This document shows, piece after piece, positions 34,538 to 45,147 of a DNA stretch of 45,278 nt. A program made the position numbers and the translations under genes. Position 1 is the first letter of the stretch. Every line of letters begins with the position of its first letter. Source of the stretch: Allosphingosinicella sp. (GTDB lineage Bacteria > Pseudomonadota > Alphaproteobacteria > Sphingomonadales > Sphingomonadaceae); NCBI GenBank assembly GCA_030447665.1, contig JAUJOJ010000025.1, positions 1 through 45,278 of the forward strand, given 5' to 3'. Under the pieces are notes generated by a model that searched no databases, was not told the DNA's origin, and saw only the letters and a list, made by a program, of their open reading frames with translations.

Positions 34538-35884
34538 TCAGCGGGTGCCGGATTTCCTCCCGCCGGCGGGCGGCGCCTCCGCCTGCTGCGTCTTGCCCAG
34601 GCGGCCGATCGTCTGCAGCGCATAATGAAGCTGGAAGTCGGTAATGCCCTTCTTCTTCAGTTCCTCGGACGTGGCGGCAAAACGCGGATCGGGCTTGCCG
34701 TCATCCTGGATCACATCGTCCTCCACCTTGATCTCGTTGATCAGATGGCGGCGAAGGTCGGCCTCGCGGAGGCGCGGCCTGGCCTTGTAATCGGGATCGG
34801 ATAGCTGCGGCACGGCGATGTCGGGCGTGATGCCGCCTTCCTGGACCGATTTTCCGGACGGCGTGTAGTAGCGGGCGGTGGTGAGGCGCAGCGCCGTGCT
34901 CTGGCTCAAGGGAAGCAGGGTCTGCACCGAGCCCTTGCCGAAGGTGCGCTCGCCCATCACGATCGCGCGGTGATGCTCCTGGAGCGCGCCGGCGACGATC
35001 TCGGCCGCCGAGGCGGAGCCCGCGTCGACCAGCACGATCACCGGCAGCCCGTTCGCGGCATCGCCGGGCTTTGCGTAATAGCGCTCGATGTCGCCCTTCT
35101 TGCGGCCGCGTTGCGAAACGATCTCGCCGCGCTCGAGGAAAGCGTCGGACAAGCTGATCGCCTGGTCGAGCAGCCCGCCCGGGTTCGAGCGAAGATCGAG
35201 GATATAGCCGAGCGGCTTGCCGCCGAGCGACTTCTCGATCGAGTTCATCGCAGCGAGGGTCGCTTCGGTGGTGACCTTGTTGAAGGTGTTGACGTTGATC
35301 ACGCCGACCCGGTCCTTGATCTCCCACTTCACCGCCGGGAGCTCGATGATGGCACGGGTGATCGAGACGTCGAACGGCTTGTCGCGGCCCGGGCGCACCA
35401 CGGTGATCTTGACCGTGCTTCCGGGCGGGCCGCGCATCTGGTCGACCGCCTCGTCGAGCGTGCCGCCATAAACCAGCTTGCCGTCGATATGGGTGAGATA
35501 GTCGCCGGCCTTGATCCCGGCGCGATCGGCGGGCGTGCCTTCGGTGGCGGCGATCACCTTCACGGCGCCGTCCTCCTGGGTCACGTTGAGGCCGAGGCCG
35601 CCATAATTGCCCTCGGTCGTGGTCATCAGGGCCTTGAAGCCCTTCTCGTCCAGGTAGGAGGAATGCGGATCCAATGAATTCAGCATGCCGTCGATCGCAC
35701 CCCGCAGCAGCGTCTTGTCGTCGACGGTTTCGACATATTCGGAGCGGACGCGCTCGAACACGCTCATGAACGCGTCGAGCTCACGATAAGTGTCGACGTC
35801 GACGGCGGCGAAGGAGGAGGTCGCCGCGGGGATGAGGGCAACCCCGCTGACGAGGGCGAGGGATCGGAGAAGATTTCGGGCCAT
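34538..35884 (-). CDS. ctpA: S41 family C-terminal processing peptidase
   Basis: 448 residues, open. Periplasmic serine protease with a signal peptide (ending AATSSFA), a PDZ domain (about 85-165: GGLGLNVTQEDGAVKVIAAT, AGIKAGDYLTHIDG) and an S41 core with catalytic Ser in DAGSASAAEIVAGAL and Lys in ERTFGKGSVQTL. These enzymes trim C-terminal tails, often of murein hydrolases. It is the last gene of nadD-rsfS-rlmH-envC-ctpA; the pairing with an EnvC-like activator is conserved and suggests cell-wall remodelling. Confidence 0.95.
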   Translation of the reverse strand: MARNLLRSLALVSGVALIPAATSSFAAVDVDTYRELDAFMSVFERVRSEYVETVDDKTLLRGAIDGMLNSLDPHSSYLDEKGFKALMTTTEGNYGGLGLNVTQEDGAVKVIAATEGTPADRAGIKAGDYLTHIDGKLVYGGTLDEAVDQMRGPPGSTVKITVVRPGRDKPFDVSITRAIIELPAVKWEIKDRVGVINVNTFNKVTTEATLAAMNSIEKSLGGKPLGYILDLRSNPGGLLDQAISLSDAFLERGEIVSQRGRKKGDIERYYAKPGDAANGLPVIVLVDAGSASAAEIVAGALQEHHRAIVMGERTFGKGSVQTLLPLSQSTALRLTTARYYTPSGKSVQEGGITPDIAVPQLSDPDYKARPRLREADLRRHLINEIKVEDDVIQDDGKPDPRFAATSEELKKKGITDFQLHYALQTIGRLGKTQQAEAPPAGGRKSGTR

Positions 35885-36010
35885 GATTGTCCTGCTCGGA
35901 GGGGCTTTGGAGCGCTTTTACAGCTTTTTAAGCGTCGGAAAAGGAACCAGGATGAATGGAGGCTGTCCCGCGGGACGCTCCTGCCTTTCCTTGGAACGGT
36001 TGGGGACGGA

Positions 36011-37169
36011 TCAGCCCAGGAGAAGCGGCGCGATGGGAACCGGCCGTCCGCCCCGGCGGAGCTCCACCGTGACCCTCGAGGATCTGCGCTGCGTGCGGCC
36101 GAGGCGGGCGCCCATCGGGATGGTCCGGCCGACCGGAACGGCGATATCCTCGAGGTTGGTGATGAGCGTCGTCCATCCGCCGCCATGATCGAGGATCACG
36201 ATCCGGCCGTAGCTTCTAAAATTGCCGGCATAAACGATGCGCCCGGCGCGCGGCGCGACCACGTCGGTGCTGCCGTCCGTCTCGAAGGTGAGCCCCCGGG
36301 CGTGAACGCCGGCGTCGGAAATCTCCCCGGTGCCGGTGACGAGCCGCCCGTCGACCGGGAGGATGTAGCGGCGGGGGCGCCGCGTTCCGGCTCCGCAGGC
36401 GTGCCGGGGCGGAGCACGGGGCCTGGAAGCTCGGCCAGGCTTGAACGGACGCGGGCCTGATATTGCCGCGTGCCCATCAGCGCGGAGAGATCGCGCGCTT
36501 CCTCGCTGAAGGCGAGCGCCCGATCGGATTCGGAAAGGGCGGAACTCGCGAGCGATCGGGATCGGGCGCGCTCGCGCTCCTCGAGCCGCGCGAGGGCGAG
36601 CCGCTGTTCGCGCAGCTCCTCCTGGCCCTTGAGCAGCGAGGCGCGCGCGGTCTCGGCCTGCTCGCGGAGCCGGTTCCCGGCCTTGATCTCCTCGCGAAGG
36701 CTGGCGGTGCGGGCGCGGATCACCGGCAAGGTGGAGGCGAGCAGCGAGCGGACGTGGACCACATCATGCACCGATCCGGGCTGGACCAGCGCGAGCGCCG
36801 GCGGGCGGCGCGCCATCGTCTGAAGAGCGGCGGTGAGGCGCACCACCGGGCCCTGCCGTTCGGCAAGACGCGCGCGTTGCTGGACGCGGAGCGCATCGAC
36901 GATCCGGATCCGCGTCTCGGCCGCGGTAATGTCCGCTTCCGCCGCCTCGATCCGGGCGATGAGGGCGGACGCCGCGGCGCGGCCTTGGCCGCTTCGCTGG
37001 TCGCGGCGGCCGCCTGGCGCTCGAGCCTCCGGGAACGCTCGGTGGCTTCGTCGGCCTGGCGCTTGGCCAGCACCAGGGCTTCGGCCTCGCTGATCCGCTC
37101 CTGCGCGAGGGCAAGACCGCCGACCAGGGTTGCAGCCGCGACAGCAGGAATGAGGAGGCGCGTGCGCAT
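36011..37169 (-). CDS. envC: EnvC-like murein hydrolase activator, frameshifted
   Basis: About 386 residues. A signal peptide (MRTRLLIPAVAAATLVGG) is followed by a long coiled coil (about 25-240: ALVLAKRQADEATERSRRLE, REEIKAGNRLREQAETARAS) and a C-terminal LytM domain (LPVDGRLVTGTGEISDAGVH, YGRIVILDHGGGWTTLITNL, VTVELRRGGRPV). The LytM metal ligands are incomplete, as in EnvC proteins, which activate amidases instead of cutting peptidoglycan. Breaks are near 36965 and 36372. ATG 37169. Co-oriented with ctpA, 126 bases apart. Confidence 0.88.
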
Positions 37170-37309
37170 GCGCCTAGACTTCGATCGGGTCGGTTGAGCA
37201 GGCCGCCCCGTCGCCAGGAAGAAGCTGCGCAGGACGCGGCACTGCGCGCCTGCTCATTGCGCTTGTCCCGCGGTCATCGCCATATCCCGTTGCCCGACAC
37301 GATCATGGT

Positions 37310-37732
37310 TCAGCCTTCGCGATGATAAGGGTGGTTCGCAAGGATCGATGTGGCCCGCCACAATTGCTCGGCGAGCATGGCCCGTGCAAGGAGGTGCGGC
37401 CAGGTCGCCCTGCCGAAGGCGATGAGGAGGTCGGCGGAGGCGCGCGCTTCATCATCGAAGCCGTCGGCGCCGCCGATCATGAACCGCGCCTCGCGCTTGC
37501 CCGCATCGCGCCATTGTTCGAGCCTTTGCGCCAAAGCGAGGGAGCCCAATTGCTCGCCTTTTTCATCCAGCAGGATGGTGACGCCGTTCTCCGGCGGCAA
37601 CGGAAGCTTGCCGCCGCTCTCCGCCAGCTCCGTGAGCCTGGTGGGCCAGGAGACGCGCTTCAGATAGCGATCGACGAGCTCGGCCTCGGGGCCGCGCCCG
37701 ATGCGCCCGCGTGCCACGACGTGAAGGAGCAT
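37310..37732 (-). CDS. rlmH: 23S rRNA (pseudouridine1915-N3)-methyltransferase
   Basis: 140 residues, open. SPOUT-class methyltransferase acting on the 70S ribosome. Motifs: VDRYLKRVSWPTRLTELAES, TILLDEKGEQLGSLALAQRL, the knot glycine loop FMIGGADGFDD and the C-terminal NHPYHREG that completes the active site. ATG 37732. In the operon after rsfS. Confidence 0.96.
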   Translation of the reverse strand: MLLHVVARGRIGRGPEAELVDRYLKRVSWPTRLTELAESGGKLPLPPENGVTILLDEKGEQLGSLALAQRLEQWRDAGKREARFMIGGADGFDDEARASADLLIAFGRATWPHLLARAMLAEQLWRATSILANHPYHREG

Positions 37733-37834
37733 CCGTCCGCTCTCCTGGAATCGTCATCGCGATCATCGCCTCCACCTTCTGCCCCCGAGCCCGAATTCGC
37801 TGCGACGATCAAGTCCGAACGAAGTGGGAGGGCC

Positions 37835-38233
37835 TCAGGCGCCGGGCGCCGCCGCGGCGGCCGCGCTCTCCTCGAACGCCCACATCCGCTCGAGATTGTA
37901 GAAGCTGCGGACCTCCGGGCGGAAGAGGTGGACGATAACGTCGTTGGCGTCGAGCAGCACCCAGTCGGCGACCGGAAGGCCTTCGATCCGGACATTGCGG
38001 CCAAGCTCCTGCTTGATCCGCTCCGTGAGCTTCTGCGCCATGCTCGCCACCTGGCGTGTCGAGCGGCCGCTCGCGATCACCATATGGTCGGCGATGCTGG
38101 ATTTCCCCTGGAGCGGGATGGTGACGACGTCCACCGCCTGGTCGTCGTCGAGGGAGCGAAGCACGAGATTGTGCAGGGCTTCGACCTCGTCATGATCTCC
38201 GCGGGTATGCGGAGCGGGTGCTGGTGCGGGCAT
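37835..38233 (-). CDS. rsfS: Ribosome silencing factor
   Basis: 132 residues. Binds ribosomal protein uL14 and blocks subunit joining during starvation. Motifs: LQGKSSIADHMVIASGRSTR, then NVRIEGLPVADWVLLDANDV and VIVHLFRPEVRSFYNLERMW. The His/Pro-rich N-terminus before about residue 16 is probably variable; GTG or ATG alternatives exist. It starts 13 bases after nadD stops. Confidence 0.95.
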   Translation of the reverse strand: MPAPAPAPHTRGDHDEVEALHNLVLRSLDDDQAVDVVTIPLQGKSSIADHMVIASGRSTRQVASMAQKLTERIKQELGRNVRIEGLPVADWVLLDANDVIVHLFRPEVRSFYNLERMWAFEESAAAAAAPGA

Positions 38234-38246
38234 GTACCTCCTTGAG

Positions 38247-38885
38247 TTAAAGCGGCCGCCGCGTCACGCCGTCGCGCAGGGCCTTGGGGTTGAACGTTTT
38301 GAGGGAATTTTGGTGCCAGTCGTGGTCGGCGGTCCGCAAGGCGGTGGCGGAGGTCGGATCGGGCGGCAATCTGAGCAGCACGAGTGCCGGAGGTTTCCAC
38401 TTCGTCCAATGCCGAGCCTGGCATTCGGGCCGGACGAAGCCCCGCAGCCAGCCCATCGCGCGTGCCGAATGGGCAGGTGCATCATATCCGGGACGCGAAA
38501 CGACCGCAATCGGAACCGTTGCGGCGAGTTTCCGCCACTGCCGCCACTGGTGGAACTGCGCGAGATTGTCGGCCCCCATCAGCCAGACGAACCGGCGTTC
38601 GGGGAAATGCCGGCGAAGCGCATGCAGCGTATCGACGGTGTAGCGGGTGCCGAGCTCCCGCTCGATCGCGGTGACGCGGATCGGAAGGCCGCGCGCGGCG
38701 GCGCGCGCCGAGGCGAAGCGGTGTTCCAGCGGCGCCATGCCCGCGACATCCTTGAGCGGATTGCCCGGCGAGACCAGCCACCAGACCTCGTCCAGCCCCA
38801 GCGCCTTGGCGGCGTTGATGCTGATCCGGCGGTGCCCGCGATGAGCCGGGTTGAAGGATCCGCCGAGAAGGCCGGTAGCGATCAT
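38247..38885 (-). CDS. nadD: Nicotinate-nucleotide adenylyltransferase
   Basis: 212 residues. Joins nicotinate mononucleotide and ATP in NAD synthesis. Motifs: GLLGGSFNPAHRGHRRIS (the HxGH signature, here as HRGH), WWLVSPGNPLK, RYTVDTLHALRRHFPERRFV, WLMGADNLAQFHQW and the C-terminal TSATALR (ISSTxIR type). I chose ATG 38885 because the family opens right at this point; ATG 38921 would add 12 unlikely residues. First gene of the nadD-rsfS-rlmH-envC-ctpA operon. Confidence 0.95.
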   Translation of the reverse strand: MIATGLLGGSFNPAHRGHRRISINAAKALGLDEVWWLVSPGNPLKDVAGMAPLEHRFASARAAARGLPIRVTAIERELGTRYTVDTLHALRRHFPERRFVWLMGADNLAQFHQWRQWRKLAATVPIAVVSRPGYDAPAHSARAMGWLRGFVRPECQARHWTKWKPPALVLLRLPPDPTSATALRTADHDWHQNSLKTFNPKALRDGVTRRPL

Positions 38886-38919
38886 GCGCGGGCGATAGCA
38901 TGCGTATTCGGTTGCGTTC

Positions 38920-39153
38920 ATGACTTTGTTGGTGGTGACGGTCTCCGTCCTGCAGGCGGTCGGCGTTCCGGAGAAACTGCTCGGCCGGCCGTTGCTGCTC
39001 GGTCCGCCCTTCCACATGTACCGCCAGCTCAAGGGCGCTTACCAGTTGAGCTGGTGGAGTGCAGCTTTACGGGCCGTGCCGATTGTGTTCATCTCGATCC
39101 TGGTCGCGGGCACATTTGTCGGCTTGCTGTTCCTGCTTGGGGCGGTCGGCTGA
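38920..39153 (+). pseudogene. Truncated C-terminal copy of a DUF3667 protein
   Basis: 77 residues (PPFHMYRQLKGAYQLSWWSA, then FISILVAGTFVGLLFLLGAV). They align with the last about 70 residues of the DUF3667 gene that follows (WHMYRQLRGGYELRRFSAFW, then ALGLFATVLVALGVLG). The Zn-ribbon and first membrane half are absent. It begins only 35 bases from the divergent nadD start. I read it as the leftover tail of a tandem duplicate; a functional two-helix protein is less likely. Confidence 0.65.
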
Positions 39154-39221
39154 GAATGGCGCTTGCGACCATGGTCGTCGGGGCGGATATCAGACATCAT
39201 CGTTGGTGAAGCGGGGGCACC

Positions 39222-40295
39222 ATGGTCGGGAGTATCGAGAGCATCGGTGATGTGGTGACGGGCGGCATCACCGCGCGGGTGGTGGAGCCGCATGCGGGGG
39301 AAGCTCAGCGGCACGGCGAGACCTGTCTGAATTGCGGAACAGCCCTGATCGGCGACTATTGCCATAGCTGCGGCCAGCAGGGGCATGTGCACCGCACGCT
39401 CGCGGGCTTTGTCCACGATCTGCTGCACGGCGTGCTGCATCTTGAAGGCAAGATTTGGCACACGCTTCCCAAGCTGATGTTCCGTCCCGGCGAGCTCACC
39501 CGGCGGTACATCGCCGGCGAGAGGGCGCGGTTCGTCTCACCGCTCGCGGTCTTTCTGTTCTCCGTGTTCCTGATGTTCGCGGTGATGAGCTTTCTAGGCT
39601 CCCCGGAAAATGCGTTCGGCGGCGAGGGCCAGGAGGAGATAAAAACTGAGCTTGGCGAAGAAGCGGCAGCGCTCGACCGGCGTCTCGAGCAGATGAAGCG
39701 GCAGCGGGACCGCAGGATCGCACGCGGCACCGAAGTGGTGGCGATCGATAAAGACATTCGAGAGGCCGAGCAGGCGCGCGATGTCATGACCAAGATGGCT
39801 GGGAAGGAGCCGGCCTCGGATGAGGCGAGACAGGCGGGAGCCCTCAAGCGAGCCGCCGAGGATCCCGAATCCAGCTTTAGCAAGGCCTTCGAGGCAGCCA
39901 AGAAGAACCCGAAGCTCCTCGCCTACAAGCTGCAAACGAACGCCTATAAGTTCAGCTGGTTGCTGATCATCATCTCCGTGCCCTTTGTGGCGCTTTTATT
40001 TCTGTGGCGGTGGCGGCCGCTCTACGACCACACGGTCTTTGTCACCTATTCCATTTCCGCAGTGTCGATCCTGGCAACCGTCAGCTCCCTGCTCGTGCTC
40101 GCCGGCGTCTCGCCCGGCCCGGTGTGGCTGTTCGCGATGCTGTTCGTGCCTTGGCACATGTACCGGCAGCTCCGCGGCGGCTACGAACTCCGCCGCTTCT
40201 CCGCCTTTTGGCGCATGTTCATGCTACAATTGTTCGCCTCCGTCGCACTTGGGCTCTTCGCGACGGTCCTCGTGGCGCTGGGCGTGCTCGGCTGA
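39222..40295 (+). CDS. DUF3667 membrane protein with N-terminal zinc ribbon
   Basis: 357 residues. Zn ribbon TCLNCGTALIGDYCHSCGQQ (two CxxC pairs), the family block VHDLLHGVLHLEGKIWHTLP followed by LMFRPGELTRRYIAGERARF, a first membrane helix (VSPLAVFLFSVFLMFAVMSF), a charged helical insert of about 110 residues, then three more helices. Function unknown. A truncated copy of its C-terminus precedes it. Confidence 0.88.
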   Translation: MVGSIESIGDVVTGGITARVVEPHAGEAQRHGETCLNCGTALIGDYCHSCGQQGHVHRTLAGFVHDLLHGVLHLEGKIWHTLPKLMFRPGELTRRYIAGERARFVSPLAVFLFSVFLMFAVMSFLGSPENAFGGEGQEEIKTELGEEAAALDRRLEQMKRQRDRRIARGTEVVAIDKDIREAEQARDVMTKMAGKEPASDEARQAGALKRAAEDPESSFSKAFEAAKKNPKLLAYKLQTNAYKFSWLLIIISVPFVALLFLWRWRPLYDHTVFVTYSISAVSILATVSSLLVLAGVSPGPVWLFAMLFVPWHMYRQLRGGYELRRFSAFWRMFMLQLFASVALGLFATVLVALGVLG

Positions 40296-40312
40296 TCAGG
40301 CGGAGCCCGGCC

Positions 40313-40678
40313 TCAGCAAGGATATTTTTTCCGTACGAGGCCGGCAAAGCCCGCCTGGACGGGGATGTTGCGTTGCGCGGGCGAGATCGAACGGAAGTGG
40401 TCGAGCAGTTCGGTCGAGTTGAACGAAGCCTTTTCCGGGAGACAATAAGGGAGCTTGCGACCGGTCTTCTTTGCGGCGACTTGCTCGGCCCGAAGCGACT
40501 TCGCGCTGTTTTGAATCTCTTTCTTCAACAAACCGATGTCGCTGGAGAAAAGCGCCATCGGCCCCTTTTTCTTGAGCGCATCCGCCTTGGCGAGAAAGGT
40601 GGAGACGGGCATCGTCTGCGCCTGGAGCGCAGTGAGCGGAGCGGCGATCAGAAGCAAAGCGGCGGCGAAATGACGCAA
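40313..40678 (-). CDS. Small secreted protein, possibly Rap1a/Tai-like
   Basis: 121 residues. TTG start at 40678 supported by GGAGG 7 bases upstream. Signal peptide (RHFAAALLLIAAPLTALQAQ), then TFLAKADALKKKGPMALFSS and DIGLLKKEIQNSAKSLRAEQ. A C-terminal helix has a Cys at each end (YCLPEKASF and KKYPC). Small two-Cys helical periplasmic proteins of this look are sometimes assigned to the Rap1a/Tai immunity family; no toxin is adjacent, so I leave the function open. Confidence 0.75.
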   Translation of the reverse strand: MRHFAAALLLIAAPLTALQAQTMPVSTFLAKADALKKKGPMALFSSDIGLLKKEIQNSAKSLRAEQVAAKKTGRKLPYCLPEKASFNSTELLDHFRSISPAQRNIPVQAGFAGLVRKKYPC

Positions 40679-40782
40679 GAAATCCTCCCAGCTTTTTTGT
40701 TTTGGAGGAGAATGTGCTCAGCCGAGGCTGAACGAAAGCTGACAGATCAGGGTCTCACCGGTGGCGACCAAAGCGCTGGGGC

Positions 40783-40830
40783 GAGACCGGAAATCGTGAA
40801 CCAGCATGGGACATGAATTTCCGGTCTCGC
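40783..40830. repeat. Long inverted repeat next to the SGNH hydrolase gene
   Basis: CGAGACCGGAAAT (40783-40795) and ATTTCCGGTCTCG (40818-40830), perfect 13-bp arms, 22-base spacer, 8 bases past the stop of the minus-strand gene. No U tract. Confidence 0.7.
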
Positions 40831-40837
40831 TGAATTT

Positions 40838-41753
40838 CTATTCTGCCCGCGGCCCCTGGAGCTGCGCGACGGCTTGGCGGCCGACGATGGCAAACCCGGC
40901 CGCGCTGAGGTGAAGCTTGTCGACATAGAACAGATATTTGTCGGCAAGCGACGGATTGGTGACGCAAGCGGAAGGGCAGGCGCCGGCGCTGATCAGGCCG
41001 AAGGCCGCGGGATCGGCCTCGACCCGGTCGGCAAGCCGGTCGAGGTCGAGATAATGAACGGCGACACCGCGCGAGGCGAGCTTGGCGAGCGAGACCTTCA
41101 TTCGGGCATTGTAGCTGTTCGAAAAGGCGGTCCCGATGGGAGCGATGGTGCTTCCCCTGACTTCGGGCAGGCGGCCGACATCGCCGCCCAGGAAGAGGAT
41201 GTTGCGCCCGCCCGCCCGCACCAGCGCACCGAGCCCCTTCGCGGCGTTGGCGGCGCTGCGGGCCGCCGCAGCGCGAGCCGACGCAATGGCCGAAGCCACC
41301 TTGGCCGGCGAAGGGGACGGCCCGACGCTTTTCTGATAGGCGCGGGCATCGTTGCCGCCGATCGAGACGACGACGAGATCGGTGGGCGACAATTTGCCGC
41401 TGACGCGCGGATAATAAGCCGGCCCGCCGCCGGCGAGGAAGGCGCGATACTGCTGATCGAACCCGGCGGGGCGATTCTTGCTGCCGGGTCCGGTGACGGC
41501 GCCGCCGAGGGCGAAATTGTCGATTCTGGCGCCGAGGAGCACGCCCATCGTGTCCACGAAGTTGGTGCCGTTCGAGAAGCGGCCGCGAGGATAAAGCGCA
41601 GGGGGCGGCCCCGAACAGCTCGTAGATATTGCCGTCGTCGGCATAGCTGTCGCCGAACGCGACGATGCGGTCGAACCGTCCGGCGGTCGCCGGCGCTGAG
41701 CAGCCGGCTGCCGGCAAGGCCGCGGCTATCGCCAAAATCGTGAGACGCTTCAT
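40838..41753 (-). CDS. Secreted SGNH/GDSL hydrolase, lipoprotein-like, frameshifted
   Basis: About 305 residues. Signal with a possible lipobox (MKRLTILAIAAALPAAGC). Block I IVAFGDSYADDGN has the nucleophile Ser; oxyanion residues lie in IDNFALGGAVTG and VVVSIGGNDARAY; the C-terminal Asp-His pair is in YVDKLHLSAAG. An esterase or acyl hydrolase of the GDSL autotransporter-like subclass, but without a beta-barrel. The break is near 41603, between block I and the rest. ATG 41753, or GTG 41756. Confidence 0.9.
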
Positions 41754-41843
41754 CACTCTTCCGCCCTTTCCGGGTGCAGCCAGCGGTGGCCCTCAAGCAA
41801 GGAAGCTGGCGCTTGTTCCAGTCTTCTGAGGCGGATGCAAAGA

Positions 41844-41872
41844 GGGGAGCGGCGCCTCTTGCCCCGCTCCCC
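41844..41872 (-). terminator. Hairpin downstream of ftsH
   Basis: GGGGAGCGG/CCGCTCCCC, 9-bp stem, 11-base loop, ending 22 bases past the ftsH stop; on the minus strand the stem is followed by CTCTTTGC, a weak U tract. Confidence 0.55.
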
Positions 41873-41893
41873 CTCTCGAACCGAAGGGTTGGT

Positions 41894-43852
<1,959 letters not shown>

Positions 43853-43857
43853 GAATG

Positions 43858-43884
43858 CTCCCATCGAAGTGGTCCTTCGATGGG
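43858..43884 (-). promoter_or_regulatory. Hairpin covering the ftsH Shine-Dalgarno
   Basis: CCCATCGAAG/CTTCGATGGG, perfect 10-bp stem (43860-43869 and 43875-43884), 5-base loop. Three G of the GGGAG Shine-Dalgarno and the upstream ATG 43864 are inside the stem. The stem is the same sequence as the middle hairpin of the family A repeats at 11558 and 21249. It could act as a translational switch such as an RNA thermometer. Confidence 0.6.
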
Positions 43885-43936
43885 TCCCCAGGAGGGATCC
43901 CGCGAAGTCCGCTCGTGCCTTTGATCAGCTATGCCA

Positions 43937-43964
43937 TAGATAGGCATTGCAGGCACGTTGGCAA
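43937..43964 (-). promoter_or_regulatory. Possible housekeeping-type promoter of ftsH
   Basis: On the minus strand TTGCCA, 16-base spacer, TATCTA, about 55 bases upstream of the SD hairpin. Moderate match only. Confidence 0.35.
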
Positions 43965-44078
43965 TGTAGGCGGATATGGTTAACGCGGTGTTTACAATGC
44001 GGCTTCAGACGGATCGAGGGATCGAGCCGGTCCGCGCGCGAGCTTTGCGCATGCGATGCGCGCCGTCGGGCCTGCCTT

Positions 44079-44393
44079 GTGAGAAATAAACGGTCGCTTG
44101 GCTGTGCCGCCTTGTTCGGCGCCGTCATCGCCTTTCCGGCGGGAATGATGCTGGGCGGAGGCGGGGCGGGACGGCAGCAGGCGGCGGAGCGAGCTGCGGG
44201 CGACGCTCCGCGCGGTGCGGGCAAGCGTGCAGTCCGGGATTTCTATTCGCCGAGCGTGCTGGATGATCCCTATGTCGTCGAGCAGCAGCTTCGGGTGGTC
44301 GAGGCGCTCGAGCTGAGCTGCCGCCAGTTCGGCGAGCGCTGTTCGGACGCGCGCAAGGCGCGGGAGCGGGTGGAGGAGAATAGGGGGCGCTGA
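44079..44393 (+). CDS. Small membrane-anchored or secreted protein, unknown
   Basis: About 104 residues. GTG 44079: an N-terminal hydrophobic helix (GCAALFGAVIAFPAGMML), a Gly/Ala/Arg-rich linker, then FYSPSVLDDPYVVEQQLRVV and EALELSCRQFGERCSDARKA. Two Cys may pair. The frame is open upstream to 43947 but without a coding-like start. Function unknown. Confidence 0.55.
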   Translation: MRNKRSLGCAALFGAVIAFPAGMMLGGGGAGRQQAAERAAGDAPRGAGKRAVRDFYSPSVLDDPYVVEQQLRVVEALELSCRQFGERCSDARKARERVEENRGR

Positions 44394-44469
44394 GACGGTC
44401 TCGGGCGGGAGCCCTCACGAAGTCGGCGCGTGTCTTTCTATCACTAAGCAGGCTCTATTCAGAAGGTTG

Positions 44470-44519
44470 AGACCAAGATTCACGCTTCGGGTCGGTTCAA
44501 CCTGAAGCGATCCTGGTCT
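44470..44519. repeat. Family A half-unit
   Basis: AGACCAAGATT/GATCCTGGTCT arms with inner CGCTTCGGGTcggttcaACCTGAAGCG, in the gap between convergent small genes. It is preceded by TCTATTCAGAAGGTTGA, which matches the linker of the other copies in inverted form. Confidence 0.7.
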
Positions 44520-44646
44520 GGACGGCGCTGCTCATGCCTGATCTGCGTCTCTATCTCGGCCCGTCGGGGCCAGATCGTCGCATCAGGACGCGAACGTGTG
44601 CTCAGGCACATCGCACCTCTGGCGACCTCATCGCGTTCTGGCGCAA

Positions 44647-44973
44647 TCATTTGTCGAGCGGCGCCTCCGCTCCTCCCGACAAGTGGCTTGGGCTGGCGGG
44701 GCGGACAGGCGCGGGCTGAGGGCCGCCCGGCCCGGCACCGGGACTTTTGGGACCATAAGGGCGGCGCCGCGGCGGTTTCCTCTGCGCTGCTTCCAAGCGC
44801 CGGCGGGCTTGCTCCATGCGCGTCTCAAACTGCTCGCGCTCCTCTGCCATCCGCTTCCGCGTCTGCTCCATCGCTCTCTGAAGCTCGGCACGAGACTGGT
44901 CCATTTGTTCCTGAAACTCGCGGCGCGCTCGCTCCATCTCTCGCCGGACTTGTTCAAACCGGTCGTCAGCCAT
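44647..44973 (-). CDS. Small coiled-coil protein
   Basis: 108 residues. Residues 1-65 form a continuous charged heptad helix (FEQVRREMERARREFQEQMD, SRAELQRAMEQTRKRMAEER); the tail is Pro/Gly-rich. No membrane helix or family. ATG 44973. Predicted cytoplasmic oligomer of unknown role. Confidence 0.7.
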   Translation of the reverse strand: MADDRFEQVRREMERARREFQEQMDQSRAELQRAMEQTRKRMAEEREQFETRMEQARRRLEAAQRKPPRRRPYGPKSPGAGPGGPQPAPVRPASPSHLSGGAEAPLDK

Positions 44974-45147
44974 GACTCGAGTCCCTTATGCCGTCCTAGG
45001 GACATAACGCACAGGAGGGGGAAAGCTCAAGATCCGGCGCCTTGAGCTTTTGGCCAGGGCGAGTTGGGCCGAAGGTCGGCCATGGGTTGAACGGACAATC
45101 ATACCAGCCGTCTCGGCCTTGCCGAAACACCTGTCGAGGCTCCCCAT

